Below are positions 7,870-15,475 of a stretch of DNA of 64,000 nt, in pieces. The notes under the pieces are model-generated. The model did not search any database. It saw only the letters and a list, made by a program, of their open reading frames with translations, and was not told the DNA's origin. Location of the stretch: assembly GCA_934589145.1 (NCBI GenBank), contig CAKTNW010000009.1, positions 1 through 64,000 on the forward strand, in the 5' to 3' direction. The translations under genes were made by a program, and so were the position numbers. The stretch is from an uncultured Oscillospiraceae bacterium. Its GTDB lineage: Bacteria > Bacillota > Clostridia > Oscillospirales > Oscillospiraceae. The number at the start of each line of letters is the position of its first letter. Within the stretch, counting starts at the first letter, position 1.

Positions 7870-8109
7870 GTGAAGCTGAACGAAGCAGTCAGCCGGCGGC
7901 TGACAGAGCTGCTGGCGGAAAAGAACATGACGCAGTATCAGCTTTTCCTGAAAAGCGGTGTGCCGAAATCCACCATTGGCAATGTGGTCAACTGTGCCTA
8001 TGATTCGGTGAAGCTGCGGGTGCTGCATGAGCTGTGCCAGGGGTTGGCCATAGGGCTGGACGAATTTTTTGCCTCGCCCCTGTTCCGCGAGGAGAATTTA
8101 GAACCGTAA
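7870..8109 (+). CDS. XRE-family helix-turn-helix regulator, copy 1
   Basis: A 79-residue Cro/C1-type helix-turn-helix protein: MTQYQLFLKSGVPKSTIGNV (about residues 20-40) is the DNA-binding helix pair, followed by a recognition-helix end and LCQGLAIGLDEFFASPLF, the tail common to small Firmicutes XRE regulators. It starts with GTG at 7870, preceded by GATGGAG. It is divergent from the ribbon-helix-helix gene at 7578 and is closed by a terminator at 8116. The similar gene at 56692 shares the fold and the LGEFFSTP/LDEFFASP ending, so the two loci look like copies of one regulatory cassette. Confidence 0.85.
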   Translation: MKLNEAVSRRLTELLAEKNMTQYQLFLKSGVPKSTIGNVVNCAYDSVKLRVLHELCQGLAIGLDEFFASPLFREENLEP

Positions 8110-8115
8110 AAGCGT

Positions 8116-8145
8116 AAAAAGAACCGCCCGTGGGCGGTTCTTTTT
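8116..8145 (+). terminator. Intrinsic terminator
   Basis: AAAAAGAACCGCCC-GT-GGGCGGTTCTTTTT after the XRE gene; almost identical to its neighbours at 7383 and 8769. Confidence 0.9.
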
Positions 8146-8176
8146 GTGTATATGCGATAAGGTTCAATCAATCATT

Positions 8177-8263
8177 GTAGGGGGCGGCGTCCCCGACGCC
8201 CCGTCAATATTCGAAAAACCACCAATACCGCACTCGTAGGGCGGGGTGACTACACCCCGCCTC
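8177..8263. repeat. GTAGGG-type palindromes between terminators
   Basis: Two units, GTAGGGGGCGGCGTCCCCGA... at 8177-8205 and GTAGGGCGGGGTGACTACAC... at 8236-8263. The second ends 15 bases before the stop codon of the minus-strand XRE gene and could end its transcript. Confidence 0.65.
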
Positions 8264-8277
8264 TTTTCGGCACCTCT

Positions 8278-8493
8278 TTATCCTCTCGGCCATTCGCTGT
8301 CTTTCGGAAGCCCCAGAATATAGTCGGCGCTGACGTGGTAATGCTGGCAAAACTTTACCAGATAGGCAATGGGCGGTGTGTTGTAGCCCGTCTCATAGCG
8401 GGCGATCTGTACCTGATGATAACCAATGGCTGCCGCCAATTCCCGTTGGCTCTCGTCGTGGTCAATGCGAACGTCGATCATACGCTGGATCAT
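8278..8493 (-). CDS. Small XRE-family repressor
   Basis: A 71-residue helix-turn-helix protein; SQRELAAAIGYHQVQIARYE (about residues 15-34) is the canonical HTH with the typical YETG ending, followed by PPIAYLVKFCQHYHVSADYILGLP, the Cro/C1 tail. Such proteins repress divergent promoters. It is divergent from the small gene at 8598, and the intergenic region contains two identical-arm palindromes, ATAGC-N6-GCTAT, that are strong operator candidates. AAGGGGG precedes the ATG. Confidence 0.88.
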   Translation of the reverse strand: MIQRMIDVRIDHDESQRELAAAIGYHQVQIARYETGYNTPPIAYLVKFCQHYHVSADYILGLPKDSEWPRG

Positions 8494-8513
8494 GTAATAA
8501 GCCCCCTTCCTGG

Positions 8514-8569
8514 TTGACAGCTTATAGCAAATGTGCTATTAATATTCCGAGTGATAGCACTTGAGCTAT
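8514..8569 (+). promoter_or_regulatory. Promoter with two ATAGC-N6-GCTAT operators
   Basis: TTGACA at 8514-8519 and TATTAA at 8537-8542 (17-bp spacer) form a rightward promoter for the 55-residue gene at 8598. Two palindromes with the same 5-bp arms, ATAGC-AAATGT-GCTAT (8524-8539) and ATAGC-ACTTGA-GCTAT (8554-8569), are centred 30 bp apart, about three helical turns, one in the spacer and one just after the start site. The XRE protein encoded leftward is the likely ligand. Confidence 0.7.
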
Positions 8570-8597
8570 CAAGAATCGGAATAAAGGGGTGGCTAAT

Positions 8598-8765
8598 ATG
8601 GCGGATTATCAAAGAATGTACCTACGGCTGGTGGATGCAGTCGAACAGACACTGGACGTGATGGATTCTGCTCGAGACCGGGAACAGAAAGAGCGTTTGA
8701 CAAAGACGCTGTTGGTAACGGGACTGCAGGACTGTGAGGATATCTACGTTGAGACAGCGGAATAG
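8598..8765 (+). CDS. Small helical protein of unknown function
   Basis: A 55-residue, highly charged, mostly helical protein (MADYQRMYLRLVDAVEQTLD at the start, LQDCEDIYVETAE at the end). It has AAAGGGG before its ATG at 8598 and a strong terminator right after the stop. Short proteins of this MYxxLxxAVxxAL...EDxYxE type are frequent in Clostridia next to XRE regulators. I do not know the function; the divergent repressor and the paired operators at 8524-8569 suggest it is kept silent until a signal. Transfer or selfish-cassette origin is speculation. Confidence 0.75.
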   Translation: MADYQRMYLRLVDAVEQTLDVMDSARDREQKERLTKTLLVTGLQDCEDIYVETAE

Positions 8766-8768
8766 CAG

Positions 8769-8802
8769 AAAAGAACCGCCCGTGGGCGGTTCTTTTCTTT
8801 TT
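8769..8802 (+). terminator. Intrinsic terminator
   Basis: AAAAGAACCGCCC-GT-GGGCGGTTCTTTT, then CTTTTT; ends the 55-residue gene. Confidence 0.9.
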
Positions 8803-8826
8803 CGCAAAAAAAATTCAAATCGCCAC

Positions 8827-8864
8827 TTGACAAACTCACACTAGTGAGTATAATTCACTAGTGA
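8827..8864 (+). promoter_or_regulatory. padR promoter with two CACTAGTG operators
   Basis: TTGACA at 8827-8832 and TATAAT at 8849-8854 are separated by 16 bp. CACTAGTG occurs at 8839-8846 (in the spacer) and again at 8856-8863 (just after the -10), 17 bp apart; the second lies in the perfect palindrome TCACTAGTGA. This is the expected geometry for PadR autorepression of the gene starting at 8884. Confidence 0.8.
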
Positions 8865-8883
8865 CAAGAGGAGCAAAGGAGCG

Positions 8884-9219
8884 ATGCCCATGAACAGCCA
8901 ATATAAGAAAGGCGTGCTGGAGCTGTGCGTCCTGTCGATGCTGAAAACGCGGGATTGCTACGGCTATGAGATCTCCGAATTTCTGTCCCAGCACATCGAC
9001 ATTGCGGACGGAACGGTGTACCCGCTGCTGCGGAAGCTGAAGGCCGATGGCCTGCTGACCACCTACCTGCAGGAGGAGAGCGGCGGCCCGCCCCGGAAAT
9101 ACTACAAGCTGACAGAGCTGGGCCGGGACGTGTACCGGATGGACCGTACAGAGTATCTGCGCTTTGCCCACGCGGTGGAGGATTTGCTGAAGGAGGATGA
9201 AACACATGACGAAAACTGA
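8884..9219 (+). CDS. PadR-family transcriptional regulator
   Basis: A 111-residue PadR protein: winged helix with GVLELCVLSMLKTRDCYGYE (residues 10-29), ADGTVYPLLRKLKADGLL (recognition helix), and GPPRKYYKLTELGR (wing), followed by a dimerisation helix. PadR proteins repress membrane-stress or drug-efflux genes. It overlaps the next gene by 14 bases, the classic PadR/DUF1700 pair. Two ATGs are possible (8884 or 8890); the AAAGGAG site fits both. The doubled CACTAGTG box on its own promoter supports autorepression. Confidence 0.92.
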   Translation: MPMNSQYKKGVLELCVLSMLKTRDCYGYEISEFLSQHIDIADGTVYPLLRKLKADGLLTTYLQEESGGPPRKYYKLTELGRDVYRMDRTEYLRFAHAVEDLLKEDETHDEN

Positions 9220-9934
9220 ATTTCTGACGGAGCTGGCCCATGAGCTGGAAAAGCGCAATGTGGCCGATGCCGCCGATATCATGGAGGAATACGAGCAGCA
9301 CTTTGCCTTCAAGCTGGCGGACGGCTACTCTCAGGAGGAGATCGCCGCCAAGCTGGGCGCGCCCGCGGTACTGGCCGCCCAGTTCGAGACGGCGGAGACC
9401 CCAAACCGCCCCGGTGCGGGCAGCCGCGTGCTGACGCGGATCGGCCTTGGCCTGACAGAGCTGTTTGGCGGGCTGCTGTTCCTGCTGCTGGCGGGTTGGG
9501 GCCTGGTGATGGCCGCGGCGGCGGTGGCCTGCGCCGCGGGCGCCGTGTGTCTGCTGGCAAAGCTGGGGCTGTTCGGCCTGATCCCCGCCATGCCCTATGG
9601 CTGCGCGGTGCTGCTGGCGTTGACGCTGCTGGCGCTGGGCGTGCTGTTCGCCGTGGGCTGCGTGTGGTTCGCCGCCTTTCTGCGGCAGTTGGCGCGCGCC
9701 TTTGGCCGCTTCCGCTACAATACGCTGGCCCGCAGCAGGGGCTGTGCCACACTGCCGCCGCTGCCTGCCGCGCCGCAGTTCTCCGGCAAGAGCAAGCGCA
9801 CCCTGCGCCGCGTGGCCCTGACTGCGTTGATCGGCTTTGCCGCCTGCTTCGTGCTGACGGTGATCGTCTCCATGATCACCGCCGGAGCCCTCCCGTTCTG
9901 GCACGTCTGGGGCTGGTTCGGCTATCAGGGATAA
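9206..9934 (+). CDS. HAAS/DUF1700-type membrane protein partnered with PadR
   Basis: A 242-residue protein. The N-terminal 70 residues (MTKTEFLTELAHELEKRNVA... and DGYSQEEIAAKLGAPAVLAA) match the HAAS signalling domain of DUF1700 proteins, which are regularly encoded after PadR. Then come about four hydrophobic segments (near 75-110, 125-160 and 205-230) with a basic linker. It probably senses or responds to envelope state; its substrate is unknown. The ATG at 9206 has AGGAGG 9 bases upstream; an earlier ATG at 9197 directly abuts that site and is less likely. A terminator follows the stop by one base. Confidence 0.82.
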   Translation: MTKTEFLTELAHELEKRNVADAADIMEEYEQHFAFKLADGYSQEEIAAKLGAPAVLAAQFETAETPNRPGAGSRVLTRIGLGLTELFGGLLFLLLAGWGLVMAAAAVACAAGAVCLLAKLGLFGLIPAMPYGCAVLLALTLLALGVLFAVGCVWFAAFLRQLARAFGRFRYNTLARSRGCATLPPLPAAPQFSGKSKRTLRRVALTALIGFAACFVLTVIVSMITAGALPFWHVWGWFGYQG

Positions 9935-9935
9935 G

Positions 9936-9966
9936 AAAAGAACCGCCGCACGGGCGGTTCTTTTTT
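9936..9966 (+). terminator. Intrinsic terminator, possibly bidirectional
   Basis: AAAAGAACCGCC-GCAC-GGGCGGTTCTTTTTT between convergent genes; it ends the PadR operon and, read on the other strand, has a shorter T run that may help end the FAD gene transcript. Confidence 0.85.
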
Positions 9967-9978
9967 GCATTGCTCATT

Positions 9979-11361
9979 TTATTCCGCTTCGTTCTCCGCC
10001 AGATACCGGGCCACGAAGATGCCGCTGGCGCTGGCGTGGGACAGGGAGTGGGTGACGCCGCTGCCGTCGCCGATGACGAACAGACCCTTGTGAGGCGTCT
10101 CCAGATGTTCGTCCAGCGCCACCTCCATGTTGTAGAACTTCACCTCCACGCCGTACAGCAGCGTATCGTCGCTGGCGGTGCCGGGGGCGATCTTGTCCAG
10201 GGCATAGATCATCTCGATGATGCCGTCCAGAATACGCTTGGGCATCACCAGGCTCAGGTCGCCGGGGGTGGCGGCCAGGGTGGGGGTCATGAAGCCCTTT
10301 TCGATGCGCTTGGGGGTGGAGCGCTGGCCCCGGATCAGATCACCGAACCGCTGGACGATGACGCCGCCGCCCAGCATATTGGAGAGCCGGGCGATGGATT
10401 CGCCATAGCCGTTGCTGTCCCGGAAGGGCTCGGTAAAGTGTTTGGACACCAGCAGGGCGAAGTTAGTGTTCTCCGTATGCAGGGCCGGATCCTCATAGCT
10501 GTGGCCATTGACGGTGACGATGCCGTTGGTGTTCTCGTTGACCACCGCGCCCTTGGGGTTCATGCAGAAGGTGCGCACCTTGTCCTGATACTTCTCGGTC
10601 TTATAGACGATCTTGCTCTCATACAGCTCGTCGGTAATGGGGGCAAACACCTCGGCGGGCAGCTCCACACGGACGCCGATGTCCACACGGTTGGACTTGG
10701 TGGGGATCTTCAGATCCTCGCACACGGTCTCCATCCACTTGCTGCCGCTGCGGCCCACGGAGATGATGCACTTGCGGCCCACGAAGGCGCCCTTGTCGGT
10801 CTCGGCCTCGTACAGGCCGTCACCGGTGATGGTCAGGGCCTTCACCGGGGTCAGGAAGTGGAACTCCACCTTGTCCTTCAACTGGGCATAGAGGTTTTCC
10901 AGCACCTTATAGTTGATGTCCGTACCCAGATGGCGCACCGAGGCGTCCAGCAGGTGGAGATTATTCTGCAGGCACAGCCGCTTGAAGCCGCTGTCGGCGG
11001 TGGAGTACAGCTTGGTGCCCGCGCCGCCGTTGGCCATATTGATATCGTCCACATAGCGCATCAGATCCATGGCCTGCTGCTTGCCGATATACTCGTACAG
11101 GGTGCCACCGAAGGCGTTGGTCAGGTTATATTTGCCGTCGGAAAACGCGCCCGCGCCGCCGAAGCCGTTCATGATGGCGCAGGTCTTGCAGTGGATGCAG
11201 GACTTCACCTTCACACCGTCGATGGGACAGCGGCGCTTTTCCAGCGGATTGCCCGCCTCCAGCACGGCCACCTTCCACTCCGGCTTGCGCTTGGCCAGCT
11301 CATAGGCGGAGAAAATGCCGCCGGGGCCCGCGCCGATGATGATCACGTCGTATTGGTTCAT
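9979..11361 (-). CDS. FAD-dependent oxidoreductase of the COG2509 type
   Basis: A 460-residue flavoprotein. The N-terminus MNQYDVIIIGAGPGGIFSAY is a Rossmann dinucleotide-binding motif (GxGxxG), with the acidic end VAVLEAG at about residue 35. A cysteine-rich stretch, CPIDGVKVKSCIHCKTCAIM (about 45-65), and GGAGAFSDGKYNL follow, as in the uncharacterised FAD-dependent dehydrogenase group COG2509. The C-terminal FVIGDGSGVTHSLSHASASG completes the FAD site. The substrate is unknown. I take the ATG at 11361 because GAGGAGG precedes it; the frame stays open upstream into prmA but without family similarity. It forms a run with prmA and mnmE. Confidence 0.88.
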   Translation of the reverse strand: MNQYDVIIIGAGPGGIFSAYELAKRKPEWKVAVLEAGNPLEKRRCPIDGVKVKSCIHCKTCAIMNGFGGAGAFSDGKYNLTNAFGGTLYEYIGKQQAMDLMRYVDDINMANGGAGTKLYSTADSGFKRLCLQNNLHLLDASVRHLGTDINYKVLENLYAQLKDKVEFHFLTPVKALTITGDGLYEAETDKGAFVGRKCIISVGRSGSKWMETVCEDLKIPTKSNRVDIGVRVELPAEVFAPITDELYESKIVYKTEKYQDKVRTFCMNPKGAVVNENTNGIVTVNGHSYEDPALHTENTNFALLVSKHFTEPFRDSNGYGESIARLSNMLGGGVIVQRFGDLIRGQRSTPKRIEKGFMTPTLAATPGDLSLVMPKRILDGIIEMIYALDKIAPGTASDDTLLYGVEVKFYNMEVALDEHLETPHKGLFVIGDGSGVTHSLSHASASGIFVARYLAENEAE

Positions 11362-11393
11362 GAGAAATGCCTCCTCTCGTCGGTTGCCGCGTC

Positions 11394-12344
11394 TCAGCGG
11401 CAGATATAACAGTACCAGCCCTCGCTGGTGCAGGATTCCACGATGTTCCACCCGGCGGCGGTCAGCGCGGCGGCCACCTCGTCGGCCCGGTCGTCGATGA
11501 TGCCGGAGGTCAGGAACCAGCCGTCCTCCTTCAGGAAGTGGCGCACCTGGGGCGCCAGGGAGATGATCACGTCCGCCACGATGTTGGCCACCACCACGTC
11601 ATAGCCGGTGCCGATGGCATCGCGCAGCGCCCCCTCTTTGGTGGCGTCGCCCTGCCGCACCGTCAGCTGCTTTTTGCCGATGCCGTTCAGCGCGGCGTTT
11701 TCATAGGCCACGTCGATGCACTTTTCGTCGATGTCGCAGGCGAAGGCGCTGCCCGCGCCCAGCCGCAGCGCGGCGATGGACAGGATGCCGCTGCCGCAGC
11801 CTAAGTCCAGCACCTTTTCGCCGCCGTGGATGCGGCTCTCCAGCGCCGTCAGGCAAAGACGGGTGGTGGCATGGCTGCCGGTGCCGAAGGTGAGGCCGGG
11901 GTTCAGCGTCAGGGTCACGCGGCCCTTGGGGTCGGCCTTCTCCCACGCGGGGATCACCAGCAGACGCTCACCGATCTCCATGGGCTTATAAAACTGCTTC
12001 CAGTTGTTCTCCCAGTCCTCGTCCTTCACGTTCTCCATGGTCAGCAGCGGCGCGTACTCCGGATGTTTCTGCTTCATGGCGTGCATGGCCATGCGGATGG
12101 CGGCGATGGTGCCGTACCCCGCCGGGGAATTCTCTACATAGAAGGTCACCCGGCAGAGGTTTTCCTTCTCCTTTACCAGATCCTCATCCACATAGTCCCA
12201 GTAGGCCTGATTGTGGGCCATAAAATCCTGAAAGTCCCGCTGATCGTCGATGATCACGCCGGTAACGCCATGCTCCTCCAGCATCTCCGTCACCGGGTCG
12301 ATGCCGGCGGGCGCGGTGTCGATCTTCAATTCCAGCCAGTCCAT
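11394..12344 (-). CDS. prmA: Ribosomal protein L11 methyltransferase
   Basis: A 316-residue SAM-dependent methyltransferase matching PrmA, which trimethylates several amino groups of ribosomal protein L11. The N-terminal substrate-recognition domain (MDWLELKIDTAPAGIDPVTE) is followed by the hallmark LNPGLTFGTGSHATTRLCL (about residue 150) and SAM motif I VLDLGCGSGILSIAALRLGA (about 180). VVANIVADV near 245 matches the catalytic N-P/I-type motif. The start is 8 bases after the mnmE stop, so they are co-transcribed. The length is normal for Clostridia. Confidence 0.95.
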   Translation of the reverse strand: MDWLELKIDTAPAGIDPVTEMLEEHGVTGVIIDDQRDFQDFMAHNQAYWDYVDEDLVKEKENLCRVTFYVENSPAGYGTIAAIRMAMHAMKQKHPEYAPLLTMENVKDEDWENNWKQFYKPMEIGERLLVIPAWEKADPKGRVTLTLNPGLTFGTGSHATTRLCLTALESRIHGGEKVLDLGCGSGILSIAALRLGAGSAFACDIDEKCIDVAYENAALNGIGKKQLTVRQGDATKEGALRDAIGTGYDVVVANIVADVIISLAPQVRHFLKEDGWFLTSGIIDDRADEVAAALTAAGWNIVESCTSEGWYCYICR

Positions 12345-12352
12345 AGCTCTCC

Positions 12353-13720
12353 TCACTTTCCCACGCAGAACCGGGAAAAGATGGTATCCACCAGATCCTC
12401 CCGGATGTGTTTTCCGTTCAATTCGCCCAGCGCCTCCAGCGCACCTTCGGCGTCCGTCAGCACCACGTCCGGCGTCATGCCGATCCGCAGGGATGCCCGG
12501 GCGTTCTGCACACAGTGCAGCGCCCGGCCCACTGCGTCGGCCTGGCGGGCGTTGGTCAGCAGCTCACCCTGGGTCTCCGTTCCGGCGGGGAACTGCTCTC
12601 CGATGGCCTCGCACAGGGCGGCCATGCCCTCGCCGGTCTTGGCGGAGACGGACAGCACGTTGTCGAACCGGTCGGCCAGCGCGCCGATGTCCAGCTTCCG
12701 GGGCAGGTCGCTCTTGTTGACCACCACCAGCAGATGGGGCACCTTCTCTGCCACGGCCATGGCTGCCTCATCCTGCTCATCCAGCGGCGCGGCGCCGTCC
12801 AGCAGCAGCAGCGCCAGCGAGGCCCGCTCCGCCGCCTTGCGGCTGCGCGCTACGCCCAGCTGCTCCACGGTGTCGCCCGTTTCCCGGATGCCCGCCGTAT
12901 CCGTCAGCCGCAGCAGCACATGGCCCAGCAGCAGCTTCTCCTCCACCGTGTCGCGGGTGGTACCCGCCACGTCGGTGACGATGGCCCGGTCAAAGCCCAC
13001 CAGGGCGTTCAGCAGCGAGGATTTGCCCACATTGGGCTTGCCCAGCAGCACCGTGGGCACGCCTTGCTTCATCAGCTGGCCACGGGAGAAGGTGGCCAGC
13101 AGCTCCGTCAGCTTGTTCTCGCTTTCACGCAGGGCATCCAGCAGCTGCTCCCGCTGTAAGTCCTCGATATCCTCGTCGGGATAGTCCACGATGGCGTAGA
13201 ACCGGCTGGTCACGTCCATCAGCGTGTCGTACACCGCCTGAACGCTGCGGCTCAGTACGCCGTCCAGCTGTCCAGCGGCATTGCGGGCGGCCTGGGCCGT
13301 CTCCGCGTCGATGATGTCCACCACGGCCTCCGCCTGCAGCAGATCCATCCGGCCGTTGAGAAAGGCCCGCTGGGTAAATTCGCCGCCCTTGGCCTGCCGC
13401 GCCCCGTGGTTCAGCAGCAGCTTCAGGCCCTCGGTCAGTACGATGGGCGAGCCGTGACAGTGGATCTCGGCGCAGTCCTCGCCGGTGTAGCTGCCGGGGC
13501 CGGGGAACAGCACGCACAGCGCATTGTCCAGCACGCGGCCCTCGCCGTCCAGCAAATGGCCCAGCACCATGGTGCGGGGCGCTTGTTGAGACATAGGCTT
13601 ATCGTTCAGCGGAAAAAACACCGCATCCAGCACATTTTTGGTCTCCGGGCCGCTGAGCCGCAGGATGCCGATGGCGCTGGGCGACAGCGCCGTGGCAATG
13701 GCGGCAATGGTATCTGTCAT
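12353..13720 (-). CDS. mnmE: tRNA uridine-5-carboxymethylaminomethyl modification GTPase
   Basis: A 455-residue MnmE (TrmE). The N-terminal folate-binding domain starts MTDTIAAIATALSPSAIGIL; a helical domain follows; the inserted G domain has G1 GKPNVGKSS (about 226-234), G2 TRDT, G3 DTAGIRE, and G4 NKSD; the protein ends in FSRFCVGK, the FCxGK signature whose cysteine is needed for activity. With MnmG it adds the aminomethyl-type group to wobble U34 of some tRNAs. mnmG is not next to it here, unlike many genomes where both lie near the origin. A TATACT extended -10 is visible on the minus strand at 13760-13765. Confidence 0.97.
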   Translation of the reverse strand: MTDTIAAIATALSPSAIGILRLSGPETKNVLDAVFFPLNDKPMSQQAPRTMVLGHLLDGEGRVLDNALCVLFPGPGSYTGEDCAEIHCHGSPIVLTEGLKLLLNHGARQAKGGEFTQRAFLNGRMDLLQAEAVVDIIDAETAQAARNAAGQLDGVLSRSVQAVYDTLMDVTSRFYAIVDYPDEDIEDLQREQLLDALRESENKLTELLATFSRGQLMKQGVPTVLLGKPNVGKSSLLNALVGFDRAIVTDVAGTTRDTVEEKLLLGHVLLRLTDTAGIRETGDTVEQLGVARSRKAAERASLALLLLDGAAPLDEQDEAAMAVAEKVPHLLVVVNKSDLPRKLDIGALADRFDNVLSVSAKTGEGMAALCEAIGEQFPAGTETQGELLTNARQADAVGRALHCVQNARASLRIGMTPDVVLTDAEGALEALGELNGKHIREDLVDTIFSRFCVGK

Positions 13721-13814
13721 GGGAACGACCTCCCTTATGCGCATAATCTTACAAATAGCAGTATACCACAACCTCCGCTAAAAGAAAAGCAGATGTTTGC
13801 GAGGGGAGACATAA

Positions 13815-13846
13815 GGACAGGAGAACCGATGCCGATTCTCCTGTCT
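13815..13846. other. Strong isolated hairpin
   Basis: GACAGGAGAACCGATGCCGA...TTCTCCTGTC: a stem of about 10 bp upstream of mnmE. A near copy (CAGGAGAGCGATACCGGTTC...TCCTG) lies at 55092-55117, suggesting a small mobile or repeated hairpin element. Confidence 0.5.
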
Positions 13847-13890
13847 TGTGGAAAGGAAAGGCCAAGGGATTTGACTTCCGTAATCCTTCT

Positions 13891-13932
13891 AAAAAAATAA
13901 AGGGGACACCCCGATCGGGGTGTCCCTCTTTC
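13891..13932 (-). terminator. Intrinsic terminator after the sigma/anti-sigma pair
   Basis: Read on the minus strand: AGGGACACCCCGATCGGGGT-GTCCCC followed by TTTATTTTTTT, just after the stop of the membrane protein gene at 13934. Stem of 12 bp. Confidence 0.85.
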
Positions 13933-13933
13933 A

Positions 13934-14899
13934 TTATTCCACCGTGTCAAAGGAAAACGCGTCGGCGATGGTCTCCAGCACCTCGCGGGGCATGGTCATC
14001 TCGCCTGTTTCCGTGTCGCCCCAGCGGGTATCCAGCAGATTTACCACCAGGAAAGCCTCCGGCCGATCCACGATGATCAGATCCTTGTCAGGCCCTGTGG
14101 CCAGCATGACAGATACGCCGCAGGCGGTTTCGTATTCCCACTGGGTATAGTCGTCCGCGTCGCCGATGGCCAGATAGGACACGGACAGATAGCCCTTTTC
14201 ATTGCATACCAGCTGGTAGCTGACGGGATAGGGCCAGCGTCCGTCAGAGAGCGTGAAGGTGCCCTCTGCCATGAAGCTGCCGCTGTCATAGGCGTAGCCG
14301 CCGTCAAATACATGGCCGTAGGTCTCGCAGCTCTTCGGCAGGACGTTGGCGATCCGCTCCGGCAGCGCGTCGCTGATGCCATACAGCGTGGGGCTGTTCA
14401 GCAGCGCCAGACTGTATTCATCGGCAATAGCGTCCAGCTCGTCGGCCATTTCCTGGGTATAGCAGGGATAGGCGTCGTAGCGGGCATCCAGTCCGGTGTC
14501 ACCGTTGCCGATGCTGGCCAGGATCATGCCGTCCGGGTCGTAGCTGTTATAGAAGCTTTGCCAGCGCATGTTGGCCATAGCCTCCGGGCTGTCTGCCAGC
14601 CCCTGCAGGCTCAGAACGTCCGTGCTGTCATAGGGTTCGCCGGTGTCGCCGTTCTGATGGTAGAGAATGGCCGAGCGCAGGCCGAACAGGTCGGTGGCGT
14701 AGGTAACGGTGGCAAAGGCCAGCACCAGCGCCAGTGCCGCCGCCAGGATCAGCGTTCTCCGAAAGGTTCGCCGTCCGGCGTGCTTTTTGGTTTCGGGACA
14801 GGCGGACTGCGCCGCCTGAATGGCCCGCAGCATCCGCTCCTTTGCCTCGTCACTGGGCCGAAGCCCGTCATAGGCGCGATAGATGTCGTCAGGCGTCAT
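13934..14899 (-). CDS. Membrane-anchored putative anti-sigma factor
   Basis: A 321-residue protein with a cytoplasmic N-terminal 48 residues rich in charged residues, one transmembrane segment (RTLILAAALALVLAFATVTY, about 47-70) and a 250-residue extracytoplasmic domain that I do not recognise. It overlaps the ECF sigma gene by 11 bases and lies downstream of it, the usual position of an anti-sigma factor. The anti-sigma role is inferred from position and topology only; no zinc-binding HxxxCxxC motif is present, so it is not a ZAS-type protein. I choose the ATG at 14899; a GTG at 14911 is an alternative. Confidence 0.75.
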   Translation of the reverse strand: MTPDDIYRAYDGLRPSDEAKERMLRAIQAAQSACPETKKHAGRRTFRRTLILAAALALVLAFATVTYATDLFGLRSAILYHQNGDTGEPYDSTDVLSLQGLADSPEAMANMRWQSFYNSYDPDGMILASIGNGDTGLDARYDAYPCYTQEMADELDAIADEYSLALLNSPTLYGISDALPERIANVLPKSCETYGHVFDGGYAYDSGSFMAEGTFTLSDGRWPYPVSYQLVCNEKGYLSVSYLAIGDADDYTQWEYETACGVSVMLATGPDKDLIIVDRPEAFLVVNLLDTRWGDTETGEMTMPREVLETIADAFSFDTVE

Positions 14900-15395
14900 G
14901 GTCGTACACACCTCCCAAGGTCAGTTTCAGTTTCTGTCGTGCGCGGTTCAGGCGGCTGCGGATGGTGGCCGGCGCCACCCCCAGCATCTCGGCGATCTCC
15001 GCCGTCTGATAGCCCTCGTAGTAATAGAGATAGACCGGCAGTTTATAATCCTCCGGAAGGGCCATCACAGCATCCAGCGTCTCATCCGGGGCGGCATCCT
15101 CCACCGTGGGCGGCTCGCTCAAGGTGTCGATATCCTCCCGCCGCCGCCATGGACTGCGCAGGGCGCTTTTGCACAGGTTGGACACGGTGACGATCAGCCA
15201 CGCCTTTTCATGCTGAACGGAATCGAAGACCATACCGCTGCGCAGCAGGCGGATAAAGGTCTCCTGTACCATGTCCTCGGCATCCGCGCCGTTTTTCATA
15301 AAGGAATAGGCCACGCGGTAAAGCATCTCCACATGGCGATGGTAAATACTTTCGATGCCTTTGTCCGTACGCAACAAAGTCGCCGTAGTGACCAC
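14889..15395 (-). CDS. ECF-type RNA polymerase sigma factor
   Basis: A 168-residue sigma-70 family protein with region 2 (HVEMLYRVAYSFMKNGADAE followed by DMVQETFIRLL) and region 4 (LPVYLYYYEGYQTAEIAEML, then GVAPATIRSRLNRARQKLKL) and no region 3, as in ECF sigma factors. It would direct RNA polymerase to a stress regulon and be held by the membrane protein encoded downstream. The start is uncertain: the GTG at 15395 directly follows AGGAGG with almost no spacing, and later in-frame starts are far from the site. Confidence 0.9.
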   Translation of the reverse strand: MVTTATLLRTDKGIESIYHRHVEMLYRVAYSFMKNGADAEDMVQETFIRLLRSGMVFDSVQHEKAWLIVTVSNLCKSALRSPWRRREDIDTLSEPPTVEDAAPDETLDAVMALPEDYKLPVYLYYYEGYQTAEIAEMLGVAPATIRSRLNRARQKLKLTLGGVYDHDA

Positions 15396-15475
15396 CTCCT
15401 TTCATAGGGGATACGCGGGAAGAGAGAGAATTGTTGCAGGGAAATTTTGCGTTGTTTGTGTGTGAGGGGCGGTAG

